From: Halosimplex rubrum
Lineage (GTDB): Archaea; Halobacteriota; Halobacteria; Halobacteriales; Haloarculaceae
Assembly: GCF_013415885.1 (NCBI RefSeq)
Contig: NZ_CP058910.1
Span: forward strand, 558,001-622,000
Direction of reading: 5' to 3'
DNA: 64,000 bases
Under the pieces are notes generated by a model. It was not told the DNA's origin. It worked only from the letters and a program-made list of their open reading frames with translations, and made no database searches. Positions 33,630 to 42,512 of this stretch are shown here, one piece after another (the first letter of the stretch is position 1; each line of letters begins with the position of its first letter). The translations under genes and the position numbers were made by a program.

Positions 33630-33785
33630 TTACTGCTCCGATTGTAACTGGTCTGTATCTTCTATATCCGATTCCTCAAGAGCAGCATTAACCAGCTCAT
33701 CGAAGGTCATACCCTTCGGCTTCAGGGTCTTCAGTCGTTCGTGGGTCTCTGCTTGAATCCAGATCGTTGTCGGATCACCCGTCAC
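33630..33785 (-). CDS. Small ribbon-helix-helix-like protein (51 aa)
   Basis: Minus-strand GTG start, 51 residues. TTIWIQAETHERLKTLKPKG has the strand-helix start of RHH/antitoxin-like proteins, and MTFDELVNAALEESDIED forms the second helix. The pattern T-x-I-x-I-x-x-x-T-x-x-x-L-K-x-L is frequent in plasmid-borne haloarchaeal DNA-binding proteins. It sits between the integrase and the helicase on the same strand. No toxin partner adjoins it, so regulation of the element is more likely than a toxin-antitoxin role. Confidence 0.65.
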   Translation of the reverse strand: MTGDPTTIWIQAETHERLKTLKPKGMTFDELVNAALEESDIEDTDQLQSEQ

Positions 33786-33854
33786 GAGCAATTGTCTATA
33801 GAATCCCCAGCCAATAAAGTATAACGAGTTTTACAAATTTACATTTCGATATAT

Positions 33855-34814
33855 TTATACGGATTTTGTATCGCCGAACTGCTGGTAGGCATCTTTGACA
33901 TCATCGTCGAGGATTCTGAGATAGCGTTCAGTCGTATCGAGGTTCTTGTGACCGAGATGCTTCTGGAGCGTCCGAATGTCGACACCGGACTTCAGAGCGT
34001 GGATCGCGTGTCCGTGGCGTAAGCTATGAGTCGTGATTCGCCATTTCGGCTTCCCGCCGGCGTCCGTGTACATCTGCTCTTGACAACCCGCGTTCTTGGC
34101 TGCCTGAACGACTAACTTCCCGATTGTCTGTCTCGAAATCTGCTCTGACCGCTGACTGGGAAAGAGGTACGGCGACGTGGTCGATGGCCCATACGCATCA
34201 CGATACCCGCTATCGATCCACTGGTCGAGAAGGAAATCAAGAGATGGCTGGTAGTAGACCGTCCGCCAGTCGTCCGTCTTACTGGAATAGACCCGAATGC
34301 TCCGCTCTTCTCGGTCGATATTCTCTAGCTCCATACCGGCGAGTTCGTGACCTCTGACTCCGGTCTGCCACAGCAGTCGGATGATCAGTCGGTTTCGGAG
34401 CTGTGGCGACGGAGCGTGTTCGACCATCGCCTCCTTCTCGTCCTCGGTAACGTAGACGACATCGGCTTCATTGTGCTTCTTCGTCCCGTTCGTGAGCGAC
34501 CGTAGGTTACTCTGGTCGATCTCGTCGGCCGGGTTCTCCTCGATGACGTCCTTCCGGTCGAGGAATTTGTAGAACAGGCGAACACCGGACAGGGAGCTGT
34601 CGATTGAATTGGGTGCGTACCCCTTGTTCGCCAAGTGAGCGAGGAAGTCCTCGATTTCGAGCGGTCCGATCTCAGTCGGCTCGTATCCCGTCTCCTCTAA
34701 CCATTCGTTGAATCGGCGAAGCGCGTTCTTCCGTGCTTCGTGCGTGCCCGCTGACTTCATGCCCTTGACCCGCTTGAGAAAGCGGTTCATATGCTCGTTC
34801 TCGAACTCGGACAT
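33855..34814 (-). CDS. Tyrosine recombinase/integrase (XerC/D-like)
   Basis: A 319-residue phage-type integrase. The N-terminal SAM-like core-binding domain (residues about 8-95) contains KNALRRFNEWLEETGYEP. The catalytic domain holds the first Arg in QTGVRGHELAG, Lys in VYSSKTDDWR, the His-x-x-Arg box HSLRHGHAIHAL and LGHKNLDTTERYLRI with the nucleophilic Tyr. All catalytic residues are present, so it is probably active. It lies four bases after the stop of the upstream DNA-binding gene in a three-gene overlapping array at the right side of the island. Confidence 0.93.
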   Translation of the reverse strand: MSEFENEHMNRFLKRVKGMKSAGTHEARKNALRRFNEWLEETGYEPTEIGPLEIEDFLAHLANKGYAPNSIDSSLSGVRLFYKFLDRKDVIEENPADEIDQSNLRSLTNGTKKHNEADVVYVTEDEKEAMVEHAPSPQLRNRLIIRLLWQTGVRGHELAGMELENIDREERSIRVYSSKTDDWRTVYYQPSLDFLLDQWIDSGYRDAYGPSTTSPYLFPSQRSEQISRQTIGKLVVQAAKNAGCQEQMYTDAGGKPKWRITTHSLRHGHAIHALKSGVDIRTLQKHLGHKNLDTTERYLRILDDDVKDAYQQFGDTKSV

Positions 34815-34817
34815 CGA

Positions 34818-35366
34818 TCACACCTCCTTGTAATAGCGGCCGTCGTCGGTCTGGCTGACTGCGTAGGTCGTCTCTTGTAGGTGGTCGAGAGCGGCCTGTA
34901 TCTGATACCGAGGGACGTCAAGCCGCTCTGACAGCCACTCAATCGACCCTTGTTCCGGGGCAGGGACACCGTCTGCCGTTTCGGAAATGACCGGCTCCGT
35001 ATGGGCCTCCTTCTTCGAGGGAAGCATCTCGAAGATGTCGTCCGCAAGGGCCTCCGTTTCGGGTCCAACCGCCTCGCCAGTGACGGCTTCCCGAACGTCC
35101 GTGAGTTGCCCTTTGATCCCGTCGAGATGTTGTGCGAGTTGCTCCTGTTGGGTGTTTAGTTCCGTTAGCTGTTCGTGAATCTCCTGTGAGACCTCTCCGC
35201 TGGAGCCGTTAGCTCGGTCGCGGAGGTATCGATTGACGGCTACGCGAACGAGTTGCGAAAGCGAATCGGCGTCGGGATCGTCCTGTGCCGCCGACTCCCA
35301 CTGGTCTTTGGTGTCGGGATATACGGCGAGGGTGACGATCTCGTTTCGACGATCCTCGTCGCTCAT
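34818..35366 (-). CDS. Integrase-linked DNA-binding protein (RHH, coiled coil, wHTH)
   Basis: A 182-residue protein in three parts. An N-terminal RHH-like segment (NEIVTLAVYPDTKDQWESAA, then SLSQLVRVAVNRYLRDRA) comes first. A coiled coil at about 60-95 (IHEQLTELNTQQEQLAQHLD) follows, then a C-terminal winged-helix-like unit (GSIEWLSERLDVPRYQIQAA, LDHLQETTYAVSQTDDGR). The start overlaps the previous stop in ATGA. Its place directly before the integrase suggests an excision/segregation factor or regulator of the recombinase, which is inference. Confidence 0.75.
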   Translation of the reverse strand: MSDEDRRNEIVTLAVYPDTKDQWESAAQDDPDADSLSQLVRVAVNRYLRDRANGSSGEVSQEIHEQLTELNTQQEQLAQHLDGIKGQLTDVREAVTGEAVGPETEALADDIFEMLPSKKEAHTEPVISETADGVPAPEQGSIEWLSERLDVPRYQIQAALDHLQETTYAVSQTDDGRYYKEV

Positions 35367-35554
35367 TCTGACTGCCCCACGTTGTAGTCCTGTTCGAGAT
35401 CGAAACACTCGAAGCACGGGAGATCGTCGCCGGTTGGCCCGTCGCACCATTCCTCACCGTTCGGACAAGTATCGTCTTCCTCGTCAATAACTGGTTTAGC
35501 GAACTGGTCGATAGTCGTGACAGCGCGGCCGCTGTAAGGCGTTTCTGAAGCCAT
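35363..35554 (-). CDS. Small Cys-rich (zinc-finger-like) protein of the integrase operon
   Basis: A 63-residue acidic protein with a four-cysteine cluster in the middle (TCPNGEEWCDGPTGDDLPC then FEC), a probable zinc site. The rest lacks obvious structure. It is first of three overlapping genes (this, RHH-coil-wHTH, integrase). I know similar short Cys-rich proteins upstream of haloarchaeal integrases but no function for them. The AT-rich run at 35565-35615 is the likely promoter. Confidence 0.7.
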   Translation of the reverse strand: MASETPYSGRAVTTIDQFAKPVIDEEDDTCPNGEEWCDGPTGDDLPCFECFDLEQDYNVGQSE

Positions 35555-35829
35555 CTCTACATAGCATACTAAGACTGATAGGATATTAATTGTATTGGAT
35601 AGTTGACACTATATCTTGGGCATGATAGTATCCAGGGGTTCGTCGAGGAGTATAGGCGGTTCGATCCCGCCGATGGGGCCCGCCGCCTCCGAGAGGACGA
35701 CCGCGAGCGATCCGCGGGCGTCCGCGGACCGCTCGGCGCCGCCGCTCCGTGGACAGTTCGATCGATCACATTTCGAAGCGGACTGTCCGGTCGGGAAGTA
35801 TTTCACAGGGCCGAGCGAAGACGCGGCAA

Positions 35830-37698
35830 ATGCAGGGGACGCGGGACGAACCAGTCAGGACCGCGGTGGTCGGGTCGGCCGACGACCGCGAGCGCCTCGC
35901 GGCGGCGCTGTCGGGGGACGACGCCGTCGCGGTCGTCGAGCACGGGGGGCTCGACAGGCTCGCCGAGGGTTCGACGACCGAGGTCGATTGCATCGTCTGT
36001 CCGACGGGAGCGGACTACGAGCGGACCAGAGAGACCGACCCGGCGGTCGGGGTCGTCGTCGTCGCCGAGGGGGTGGAGCGGGCGGTCCTCGAGCGGGTCG
36101 TCGGCGACCCCCGCGCCGTCCACGTCCACCCGGGCGGCGACCTCGCGACGATACTCCCGTTGCAGGTCGACCGACTCGCCGACCGGCCCGCCTCGACGAC
36201 CGCCTGGCGACTGGCCGACTTCGCCGACGAGGCCGTCGTCGAGTTCGACCCCGAGACGCTCGCGCTCCGGGACGCCAACGAGCGGTTCCACGACCGGTGG
36301 GGGTGGGACCCAGCGGACCTGACCGACGCGACCGTCCGGGACCTGCTCGTGACCGACATCACCGAGGAGCTCCGCGGCCGGGGCCGCGGCGCCGACGGCG
36401 AGGAACACCTCGAGTGGATCGACCCGGACGCGGACCCGGTCGAGACGATGGTCGAACGCGCGCGCGGCGGCAACTACGAGACCCGCGAGTGGCACTGCAC
36501 CGACGCCGACGGTGCCGCGTTCAAGACGGCGGTCGACCTGCTCGTCGACGACCGCGCGGGCACCGGCTACCTCGTCGCCGACGTTCCCACGCCCGAATCC
36601 GGGCGGGAGGCCGACCCGCACGCCCGCGACGAGGCCGCGATGTTGCGCTCGCTCGTCGAACACGTCCCGATGTCGGTGTACTTCAAGGACACCCGGAGCC
36701 GTCACGTCCTCGTCAGCGAGGACGTGGTCGAGCCGTTCATCGAATCGCCGGAGGGGAAGATCCTCCACACCCCCGAGGACGTGGTGGGCAAGACCGACTT
36801 CGACCTCTACGAGGGGGACAACGCCGCCGCGGCGGTCGCCGACGACCGCGCGGTGATCGAGAGCGGGGAGCCGATCCGCGACCGGGCCGAGCACGCACAG
36901 CCGCCGAACGGCCAGGATCTCTTCTTCCGGACCACCAAGGCGCCGTGGTACGACAGCGAGGGCCGCGCCCGGGGCATCGTCGGCGTCACCGTCGACGTGA
37001 GCGAGCAGAAGCGCCGCGAGCGGGAACTCGACCGCCAGAACGAGCGGTTAGAGGAGTTCGCCGGCATCCTCAGCCACGACCTGCGCAACCCGCTCAACGT
37101 CGCCAAGAGCCGGCTCGACCTGTACTGGCGGTCGGGCGACGAGTCGGAACTCGAGGAGGTCGCGGCGATGCACGACCGCATCGAGGCCATCGTCGACGAG
37201 GTGCTCACCTACGCCCGCGAGGGCAGCCACATCGACGAGCTGGAGTGGATCACGGGCGTCGACCAGGCCGAGACCGCCTGGAACGCCGTCGACACCGGCG
37301 ACGCCGCCCTGACCACCGACTGGGCGTACTCGATCCGCGGCGACGCCGACCGCCTCGGCCGCCTCTTCGAGAACTGCTTCCGCAACGCGGTGGAACACGG
37401 CTCCACGAGCGGTCGACCGGGGGGCGACGACGCCGTCACCGTCCGCGTCGGCACGCTCGCCGAGACCGATCCCGGGTTCTACGTCGAGGACGACGGCCCC
37501 GGCGTCCCCGAAGACGTGCGCGAGCGGGTGTTCGAACGCGGCGTGTCGAGCGAGGAGGGCGGTACCGGCTTCGGGCTCGCGATCGTCGCCGAGATCGCCG
37601 ACGCTCACGGCTGGGAGGTGCGGGCGACCGAGAGCGAGACCGGCGGCGCCCGGTTCGAGGTGACCGGGGTCACGCGCGGCGACGAACTGGAGTCGTAG
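35830..37698 (+). CDS. PAS-domain sensor histidine kinase
   Basis: A 622-residue soluble kinase. Residues 1-125 form a receiver-like fold (RTAVVGSADDRERLAAALSG) in which the usual phospho-Asp strand reads VDCIVCPTG, so it is probably not phosphorylated. Two PAS domains follow (about 135-255 and 275-395, the second with YFKDTRSRHVLVS). Then come HisKA (FAGILSHDLRNPLNVAKSRL, phospho-His near 415) and HATPase_c (N box FENCFRNAVEHGS, G1 DDGPGVPED, G2 GGTGFGLAIV). It lacks transmembrane helices, so it senses a cytoplasmic signal. The ATG at 35830 lies about 24-31 nt after tatttcac. No response regulator adjoins it. Confidence 0.9.
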   Translation: MQGTRDEPVRTAVVGSADDRERLAAALSGDDAVAVVEHGGLDRLAEGSTTEVDCIVCPTGADYERTRETDPAVGVVVVAEGVERAVLERVVGDPRAVHVHPGGDLATILPLQVDRLADRPASTTAWRLADFADEAVVEFDPETLALRDANERFHDRWGWDPADLTDATVRDLLVTDITEELRGRGRGADGEEHLEWIDPDADPVETMVERARGGNYETREWHCTDADGAAFKTAVDLLVDDRAGTGYLVADVPTPESGREADPHARDEAAMLRSLVEHVPMSVYFKDTRSRHVLVSEDVVEPFIESPEGKILHTPEDVVGKTDFDLYEGDNAAAAVADDRAVIESGEPIRDRAEHAQPPNGQDLFFRTTKAPWYDSEGRARGIVGVTVDVSEQKRRERELDRQNERLEEFAGILSHDLRNPLNVAKSRLDLYWRSGDESELEEVAAMHDRIEAIVDEVLTYAREGSHIDELEWITGVDQAETAWNAVDTGDAALTTDWAYSIRGDADRLGRLFENCFRNAVEHGSTSGRPGGDDAVTVRVGTLAETDPGFYVEDDGPGVPEDVRERVFERGVSSEEGGTGFGLAIVAEIADAHGWEVRATESETGGARFEVTGVTRGDELES

Positions 37699-37737
37699 GG
37701 GTCTTCGACCCGGCTACGAGAGAGGACCGACGACCCG

Positions 37738-39939
37738 TCAGTCGGCGGCTTCGCCCTCGCGGCTGGGTGTGCGGCGGCCGCCGAGGGTGTACAGCCACAG
37801 CAGTCCCAGACCGATCATGTAGGCGACGGCGACGGGGATGGCGAACACGAGCATCGTCAGTAGGCTGGAGGGCGTGATGAACGCGGCGACGACGACGATG
37901 GCCATGACGACGGTCCGCCAGCGGTCGAACATCGTCTGGAAGGAGATCAGGTTGCCGCGGTGGAAGAGGAACATCGTCACCGGGACCTCGACGAGCAGGC
38001 CGAAGCCGACGGTCGTCAGCACGACCAGCCACCCGAACTTGTTGATCCGGTAGTAGATGACCATGCTCGACTCGATGGCGTCGGCCGCCAGCCAGGAGAT
38101 GATCGCCGGCGCGACGTAGAGGAAGCCGACGATCGACCCGCCGACGATGCCGACGACTAAGGTGACGGCCCACGCGCCGAGCACGCGGCGGTCGCCGCCG
38201 ACCAGCCCGCGCTCTTTCAGCCGGGGCCAGGCGTAGTAGAGGATCAGCGGGAACGTCGCGACCAGGCCCAGAAGCGTCGCGAACTTGATCTCGAAGATGA
38301 GCGCCTCCGCCGGGTGCAGCGTCACGATGTCGGCCTGGGCGATCTGGCTCTCGGGCATCTGCCCGAAGAAGGCCTTCCGCAGCGTGTTGATCCCGCCCTG
38401 GTAGAGGAAGACGAACGTGGCGGCCATGATGATACCGAACAGGCCGACGATGCGGAACGCCCGCGAGGTGAGGCTCTCGAGGATGAACGCGATGTCGTAG
38501 TAGTAGCCGCCGATGTCGTCCTCGGTGGTCTCCTCCTCGGTGAACGAGTCGACGACGCCAGCGGTCGTCGAGGTGAGGAGCCCGCCCTCCTCGTCCTCGG
38601 TGGCGGCACCCTCACCGTCAGCGGCGTCGCCGCCCTCCTCCGCCGTGGCTTCGGCGCGGGCCTCCTGAGCCTCTTGGACCTCGTCGAAGCGGTCGAGGAT
38701 GGCCTGGGCCTTGTCGGGGTCCTCCTGTTCCTGGAGGGCCTCGCGGGCGAGTTCGGTCGCCTCGCTCTCGTCCATCTCCTCGAAGCGCTCGGGCGGGGCG
38801 GCGGGGATGGCCGCCGCCGACAGCGCCAGCAGGTCGATGTCGGTCGGCGAGCCCTGCGGTTCGGCGGGGTCCCGCGCGGCGTCGAGTTCCTTGATCGAGA
38901 AGTAGAAGATCGCGGCCCCGGCGGCGACGGCGGCGACGACCAGACCGACGAGCGCGGCGACGAGCTGGGTGTCCAGCCCCGTGAGTTCGGTGAGCGTCGG
39001 GTAGGGCCCGTACTGGAAGTTCTCGGGGAGGGTGGCGAGGGTCTCGTTGACGGCGGCGACGCCGTAGCGGGTGACGAAGAGGTAGCCGGCGCCGGCGGCG
39101 ACCAGCGCGACGGCGAGGAGCTTGTTCCAGTAGCGGCGGGCGACCATGCCGGCCGAGACCTCGTCGGCCGAGCGCCGGAGCAGTTCGGCGAAGCGGGCGA
39201 GCGCGAGGCTGAAGCCGTAGAGGCCGATCAGCGGGATGGCCCACATGAGCTGGGTGAGCGGGTCCGGCGGCGAGAAGAAGGCGCCGAACGTGACGATCCC
39301 GAGGACGGCGTAGCGCCAGCGGTCGCGCATCGCCTGGTAGCTCACGATTCGCAGGTAGGCGAGCGAGCTCATCGCCAGCGGCAGCTGCGCGGCGAGGCCG
39401 AAAGAGAGGCCGAGGAAGGCGATGAACTGCGTCCACTTGACGATCGACCACGCGGGCTCGAAGCCGGCGTTGACGGCGTTGCCGGCGAGGAACCCGAGCA
39501 TGAGCGGGAAGAAGAGGTAGTAGGCGTAGGCGAGGCCGGCCGCGAACAGGACCACCGAGAGCAGCGTCGGGACCGCGAGTTTCCACCTGGGCACGTCCTC
39601 GGCGGGCCACCAGCCCCGCGCTCGCAGGGCGTCGCGGCCGAAGTAGACGACGACGGGCAGTGCCATGAGGACGCCGACGAACATGCCGATCTTCGCCTGC
39701 AGGAGGATCACGTCGAACGGCGTGGTCGCGACGATCTGGATGTCCGGGTTCTGGTTCAGGTCGGCTTTGAGCTGGTCCCAGACGTAGAGCCGAAGCGCGT
39801 AGAACGTCCCCATGAACCCGATGACGAAGACCATGAACGCCTTCTGGAGGTCCTCGCGGGCGCTGCCGATCATGGACCCGAGGGTCGCGCGACCCTGTGC
39901 GACGGTCCGCTTCGTGTCCTCGTCGATCGCGGCAGCCAT
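37738..39939 (-). CDS. tatC2: Double TatC protein (TatCt) of the twin-arginine translocase
   Basis: A 733-residue membrane protein with two TatC modules. Module 1 (about 15-300) includes FDVILLQAKIGMFVGVLMAL and FGAFFSPPDPLTQLMWAIPL. An acidic linker rich in Glu/Ala (about 380-470, including ERFEEMDESEATELARE) follows. Module 2 (about 475-715) includes EALIFEIKFATLLGLVATFP and AFITPSSLLTMLVFAIPV. Natural TatC fusions of this type are known from haloarchaea as TatCt. TatC recognises Tat signal peptides, and haloarchaea export most secreted proteins folded through Tat. It is divergent from tatCo; ATG 39939 is chosen because upstream extension enters the shared promoter. Confidence 0.92.
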   Translation of the reverse strand: MAAAIDEDTKRTVAQGRATLGSMIGSAREDLQKAFMVFVIGFMGTFYALRLYVWDQLKADLNQNPDIQIVATTPFDVILLQAKIGMFVGVLMALPVVVYFGRDALRARGWWPAEDVPRWKLAVPTLLSVVLFAAGLAYAYYLFFPLMLGFLAGNAVNAGFEPAWSIVKWTQFIAFLGLSFGLAAQLPLAMSSLAYLRIVSYQAMRDRWRYAVLGIVTFGAFFSPPDPLTQLMWAIPLIGLYGFSLALARFAELLRRSADEVSAGMVARRYWNKLLAVALVAAGAGYLFVTRYGVAAVNETLATLPENFQYGPYPTLTELTGLDTQLVAALVGLVVAAVAAGAAIFYFSIKELDAARDPAEPQGSPTDIDLLALSAAAIPAAPPERFEEMDESEATELAREALQEQEDPDKAQAILDRFDEVQEAQEARAEATAEEGGDAADGEGAATEDEEGGLLTSTTAGVVDSFTEEETTEDDIGGYYYDIAFILESLTSRAFRIVGLFGIIMAATFVFLYQGGINTLRKAFFGQMPESQIAQADIVTLHPAEALIFEIKFATLLGLVATFPLILYYAWPRLKERGLVGGDRRVLGAWAVTLVVGIVGGSIVGFLYVAPAIISWLAADAIESSMVIYYRINKFGWLVVLTTVGFGLLVEVPVTMFLFHRGNLISFQTMFDRWRTVVMAIVVVAAFITPSSLLTMLVFAIPVAVAYMIGLGLLWLYTLGGRRTPSREGEAAD

Positions 39940-40100
39940 CTCGGGGAGTGGTAACCGAGTGACTGTTATCAATCTATTCATCACGAGAGCGCGCGCGGGC
40001 CGAGACGGCCGTCCGAGCGCCCGAGCGCCGACCGCTTCGCCCCGCCGACGGGACGGGCGAAAAGAAGGCTTACAATAGGGGAGCGCAAACCCGGCCACGA

Positions 40101-41870
40101 ATGACTGACGAGCGGCCCGGCGACGGCGACGACGAGGAGGGAGCCGCCGGTCCGCGCGACGACGAACGGGGGTCGGACGGCTCCGTTGACGAAACAGCGG
40201 AGCCGTCCGACGACGGACGGGGGGCGAGCGACTCGCCCGACGAGTCGATCTCGGGGAGTGCCGACGACCCCGATCGCTACGACCCGGCCGCCGAGCGGCG
40301 GACCGACGCCAACCCCTCGCCGCGGCCGGACAACCTCCCCGGCGACGACGACCGGTCCGACCGGGACGACGGCGAGGGCGACACCTCGGACTCCCTGGGC
40401 TACCCCGGGGCCGACGATGACGAGACGCCCGGCGACCCCTCCGAGTGGGTCGACGACGGGGAAGACACCGACGCCGACGCCGGCGACACCGACGCCGGCG
40501 ATACCGACGCCGTACCCGCCGACACGGTCGAGGGCGGCGCCGCCGCCGACGGCGGCTCGGACGCCACCGAGTTCGGCGGCGACATCAACCCGCACGCAGA
40601 CCCCTCCTCGGGCGGGCCGGCGGAGGGCGCACCGACCGCACCGGTCGACGAGGGCATCGGCGGCGCCCCGGACGACCAGGAGATGCCGCTGGCCCAGCAC
40701 ATCGAAGAGATGGTCCGCCGGCTGGGCGTCGTCGTCGTCGTGATGGCGCTGGTCAGCGGGCTCACGTTCCCCTTCGCCGACCGACTCATCACGTTTCTGT
40801 GGTACTCCTTCCTCGAGGGGTCGCCGCAGGTCTGTCCGACGACTTCCCCGTCCGCCGACGCGGCCTGTCCGTACCTGTTCCAGCCGCTCGCACTGATGTT
40901 CGCCCGGCTGAAGGTCGCCTCGCTGGTCGGGTTCGTCATCGCCCTACCGGTCACCGTCTACGAGTCGTATCTGTTCATGCGCCCCGGCCTCTACCCCCGC
41001 GAGCGCCGCTACTACCTCGCGTCCGTCCCGACGAGTCTGGTCCTCGCCGGCGTCGGCATCCTCTTCGCGTACCTGCTCGTCCTCCCGACGCTGTTCGTCT
41101 ACTTCACCGGCTACACCGCACAGGCCGCCGAGGTCACCTTCAGCCTCACCGAGACGTTCAACCTCATCGTGATGATGCTGGGCTTTTTCGCACTGGTCTT
41201 CCAGATCCCGCTGCTCATCATGCTCGCGGTGATGATGGGCGTCACCTCCCGCGCGTGGCTGGCCGCCCGCCGCATCTACTTCTGGGGCGGGTTCGCCACC
41301 GTCGCCTTCCTCTTCAGCCCGGACCCGACCGGCATGGCGCCCATCCTCGTCGCCGCGACGATGATCGTCCTCTTCGAGGGCACCCTGCTCCTGCTGTACT
41401 GGACCGGCGAGGCCGCGGGGGTCACGGCCGAAGACCTCGCCGCTCGACGGCCGTTCGTCTGGCTCGGCGCTCTCGTCGTCGGCTACGTCGTCTCCACCGC
41501 GCCGCTGCCGAGCGGCTACTACGACCAGTTGCCCGCGGCGTTCACGTCGATACTCGCCGACCTGAGCGCCACCCGGTTGACGCCGCTCGTCATCGGCCTC
41601 GGCCTCGTCGCCGTCTACGAGGCGGTCCTCTACCTCGACCGGAACGTGGGCGGGCGGTCGAGCGTCTACAGCTACCTCGCCCGCGGTCGCGTCGCCGTCT
41701 GGCCGCTCTCGCTGTTCGTCGGCTACCTCGGCAGCCCCGACCCCGCGCTCCTCCAGCGGATCGACGCCGTCGACCTCTCGACGGCGGAGTCGGCCGGCGT
41801 CGTCGTCGGGCTGATCGTCACCTACGAGTTCCTCCTCGTGGTCGTCGACTGGATCGAGAACCGCGGATGA
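40101..41870 (+). CDS. tatC1: TatC with long acidic N-terminal extension (TatCo)
   Basis: A 589-residue protein. Residues 1-190 are almost entirely Asp/Gly/Glu/Ser and probably disordered. The TatC module starts at EMPLAQHIEEMVRRLGVVVV and runs to about residue 430 (VKVASLVGFVIALPVTVYES-like loop, FLFSPDPTGMAPILVAATM). A further C-terminal membrane region of three or four helices follows. It forms the signal-peptide receptor of the twin-arginine pathway with the divergent TatCt. The intergenic region of about 160 nt contains both promoters. TatA is not in the window. Confidence 0.9.
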   Translation: MTDERPGDGDDEEGAAGPRDDERGSDGSVDETAEPSDDGRGASDSPDESISGSADDPDRYDPAAERRTDANPSPRPDNLPGDDDRSDRDDGEGDTSDSLGYPGADDDETPGDPSEWVDDGEDTDADAGDTDAGDTDAVPADTVEGGAAADGGSDATEFGGDINPHADPSSGGPAEGAPTAPVDEGIGGAPDDQEMPLAQHIEEMVRRLGVVVVVMALVSGLTFPFADRLITFLWYSFLEGSPQVCPTTSPSADAACPYLFQPLALMFARLKVASLVGFVIALPVTVYESYLFMRPGLYPRERRYYLASVPTSLVLAGVGILFAYLLVLPTLFVYFTGYTAQAAEVTFSLTETFNLIVMMLGFFALVFQIPLLIMLAVMMGVTSRAWLAARRIYFWGGFATVAFLFSPDPTGMAPILVAATMIVLFEGTLLLLYWTGEAAGVTAEDLAARRPFVWLGALVVGYVVSTAPLPSGYYDQLPAAFTSILADLSATRLTPLVIGLGLVAVYEAVLYLDRNVGGRSSVYSYLARGRVAVWPLSLFVGYLGSPDPALLQRIDAVDLSTAESAGVVVGLIVTYEFLLVVVDWIENRG

Positions 41871-41883
41871 CCGGGCGGGCACC

Positions 41884-42504
41884 GTGACCGGGCGGGTGCT
41901 GTTGGTCCGCCACGGCGAGACCACCTGGAACCGCGCCGGCCGGATCCAGGGGTGGGCCGACGCCACGCTCACCGAGACGGGCCGCGAACAGGCCCGTGCG
42001 GTCGGGTCGCGTCTGGTCGACTCCCACGGCGTCGACCGACTCGTGGTCTCGGATCTGAAGCGGACGCTGGAGACCGCCGACGTGCTTCGGGCGGTCGGCG
42101 TCGGGGCCGACCCCGAGCGCGCCCGCGCCTGGCGCGAGCGGAACTTCGGCGAGCTACAGGGGCTCACCCGGACCGCCATCGCGAGCCGTCACCCCGAGTA
42201 CCACCGCGGCGGGTCGCTGCTGAGCGTGCGCTCCGTGGCGGGCGGCGAGTCGCTCTCGGCGTTCGAGACCCGGGTCCGCGAGGGCTGGAACCGGCTGGTC
42301 GACGGACTGGGTGAGAACGAGACCGCGGCGGTCGTCACCCACGGCGGGCCGATCCGGGCGGTGTTGGCGGCTGTGAGCGACCGCGAGTTGGCGACGCTCG
42401 CCTCGGAGTTCTCGCCCGCGAACTGCGGGCTGACGGAGATCGAACTGTCGGCGTCGGGCCCCGAGGTCGTCGGCCGGGACGGCACCGACCACCTCCCGGT
42501 CTAG
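41884..42504 (+). CDS. Histidine phosphatase (phosphoglycerate mutase-like) family protein
   Basis: A 206-residue protein starting with GTG. The RHG motif is in LLVRHGETTWNRAGRIQG at residues 6-23 with the catalytic His. VSDLKRTLETADVL supplies the second Arg, WRERNFGELQG the proton-donor Glu, and VVTHGGPIRAVLAA the C-terminal His. Members dephosphorylate phosphoesters such as phosphosugars, alpha-ribazole phosphate or 3-phosphoglycerate; which one here is unclear. It starts 13 nt after tatCo. Confidence 0.9.
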   Translation: MTGRVLLVRHGETTWNRAGRIQGWADATLTETGREQARAVGSRLVDSHGVDRLVVSDLKRTLETADVLRAVGVGADPERARAWRERNFGELQGLTRTAIASRHPEYHRGGSLLSVRSVAGGESLSAFETRVREGWNRLVDGLGENETAAVVTHGGPIRAVLAAVSDRELATLASEFSPANCGLTEIELSASGPEVVGRDGTDHLPV

Positions 42505-42512
42505 CCGTCCGC

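Noticed and set aside
33630-33785. Antitoxin of a toxin-antitoxin pair
   Set aside because: RHH-like fold is plausible, but neither neighbour is a toxin, so only a DNA-binding role is suggested.
35654-35670. Perfect T-arm-like GGCGG-TTCGATC-CCGCC near the right end of the island, possible tRNA fragment/att site
   Set aside because: No acceptor or anticodon arm upstream, and no matching tRNA 3' end at the left side of the island. Probably coincidence; kept only as a place to check when mapping the att site.
35616-37877. 753-codon plus frame over the histidine kinase
   Set aside because: Arg/Gly-rich out-of-frame reading; the kinase frame has all motifs.
38314-39954. 546-codon plus-strand open frame opposite TatCt
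   Set aside because: Antisense shadow of a GC-rich gene: Glu/Gly/Arg-rich, no domain, while the minus strand encodes a clear double TatC.
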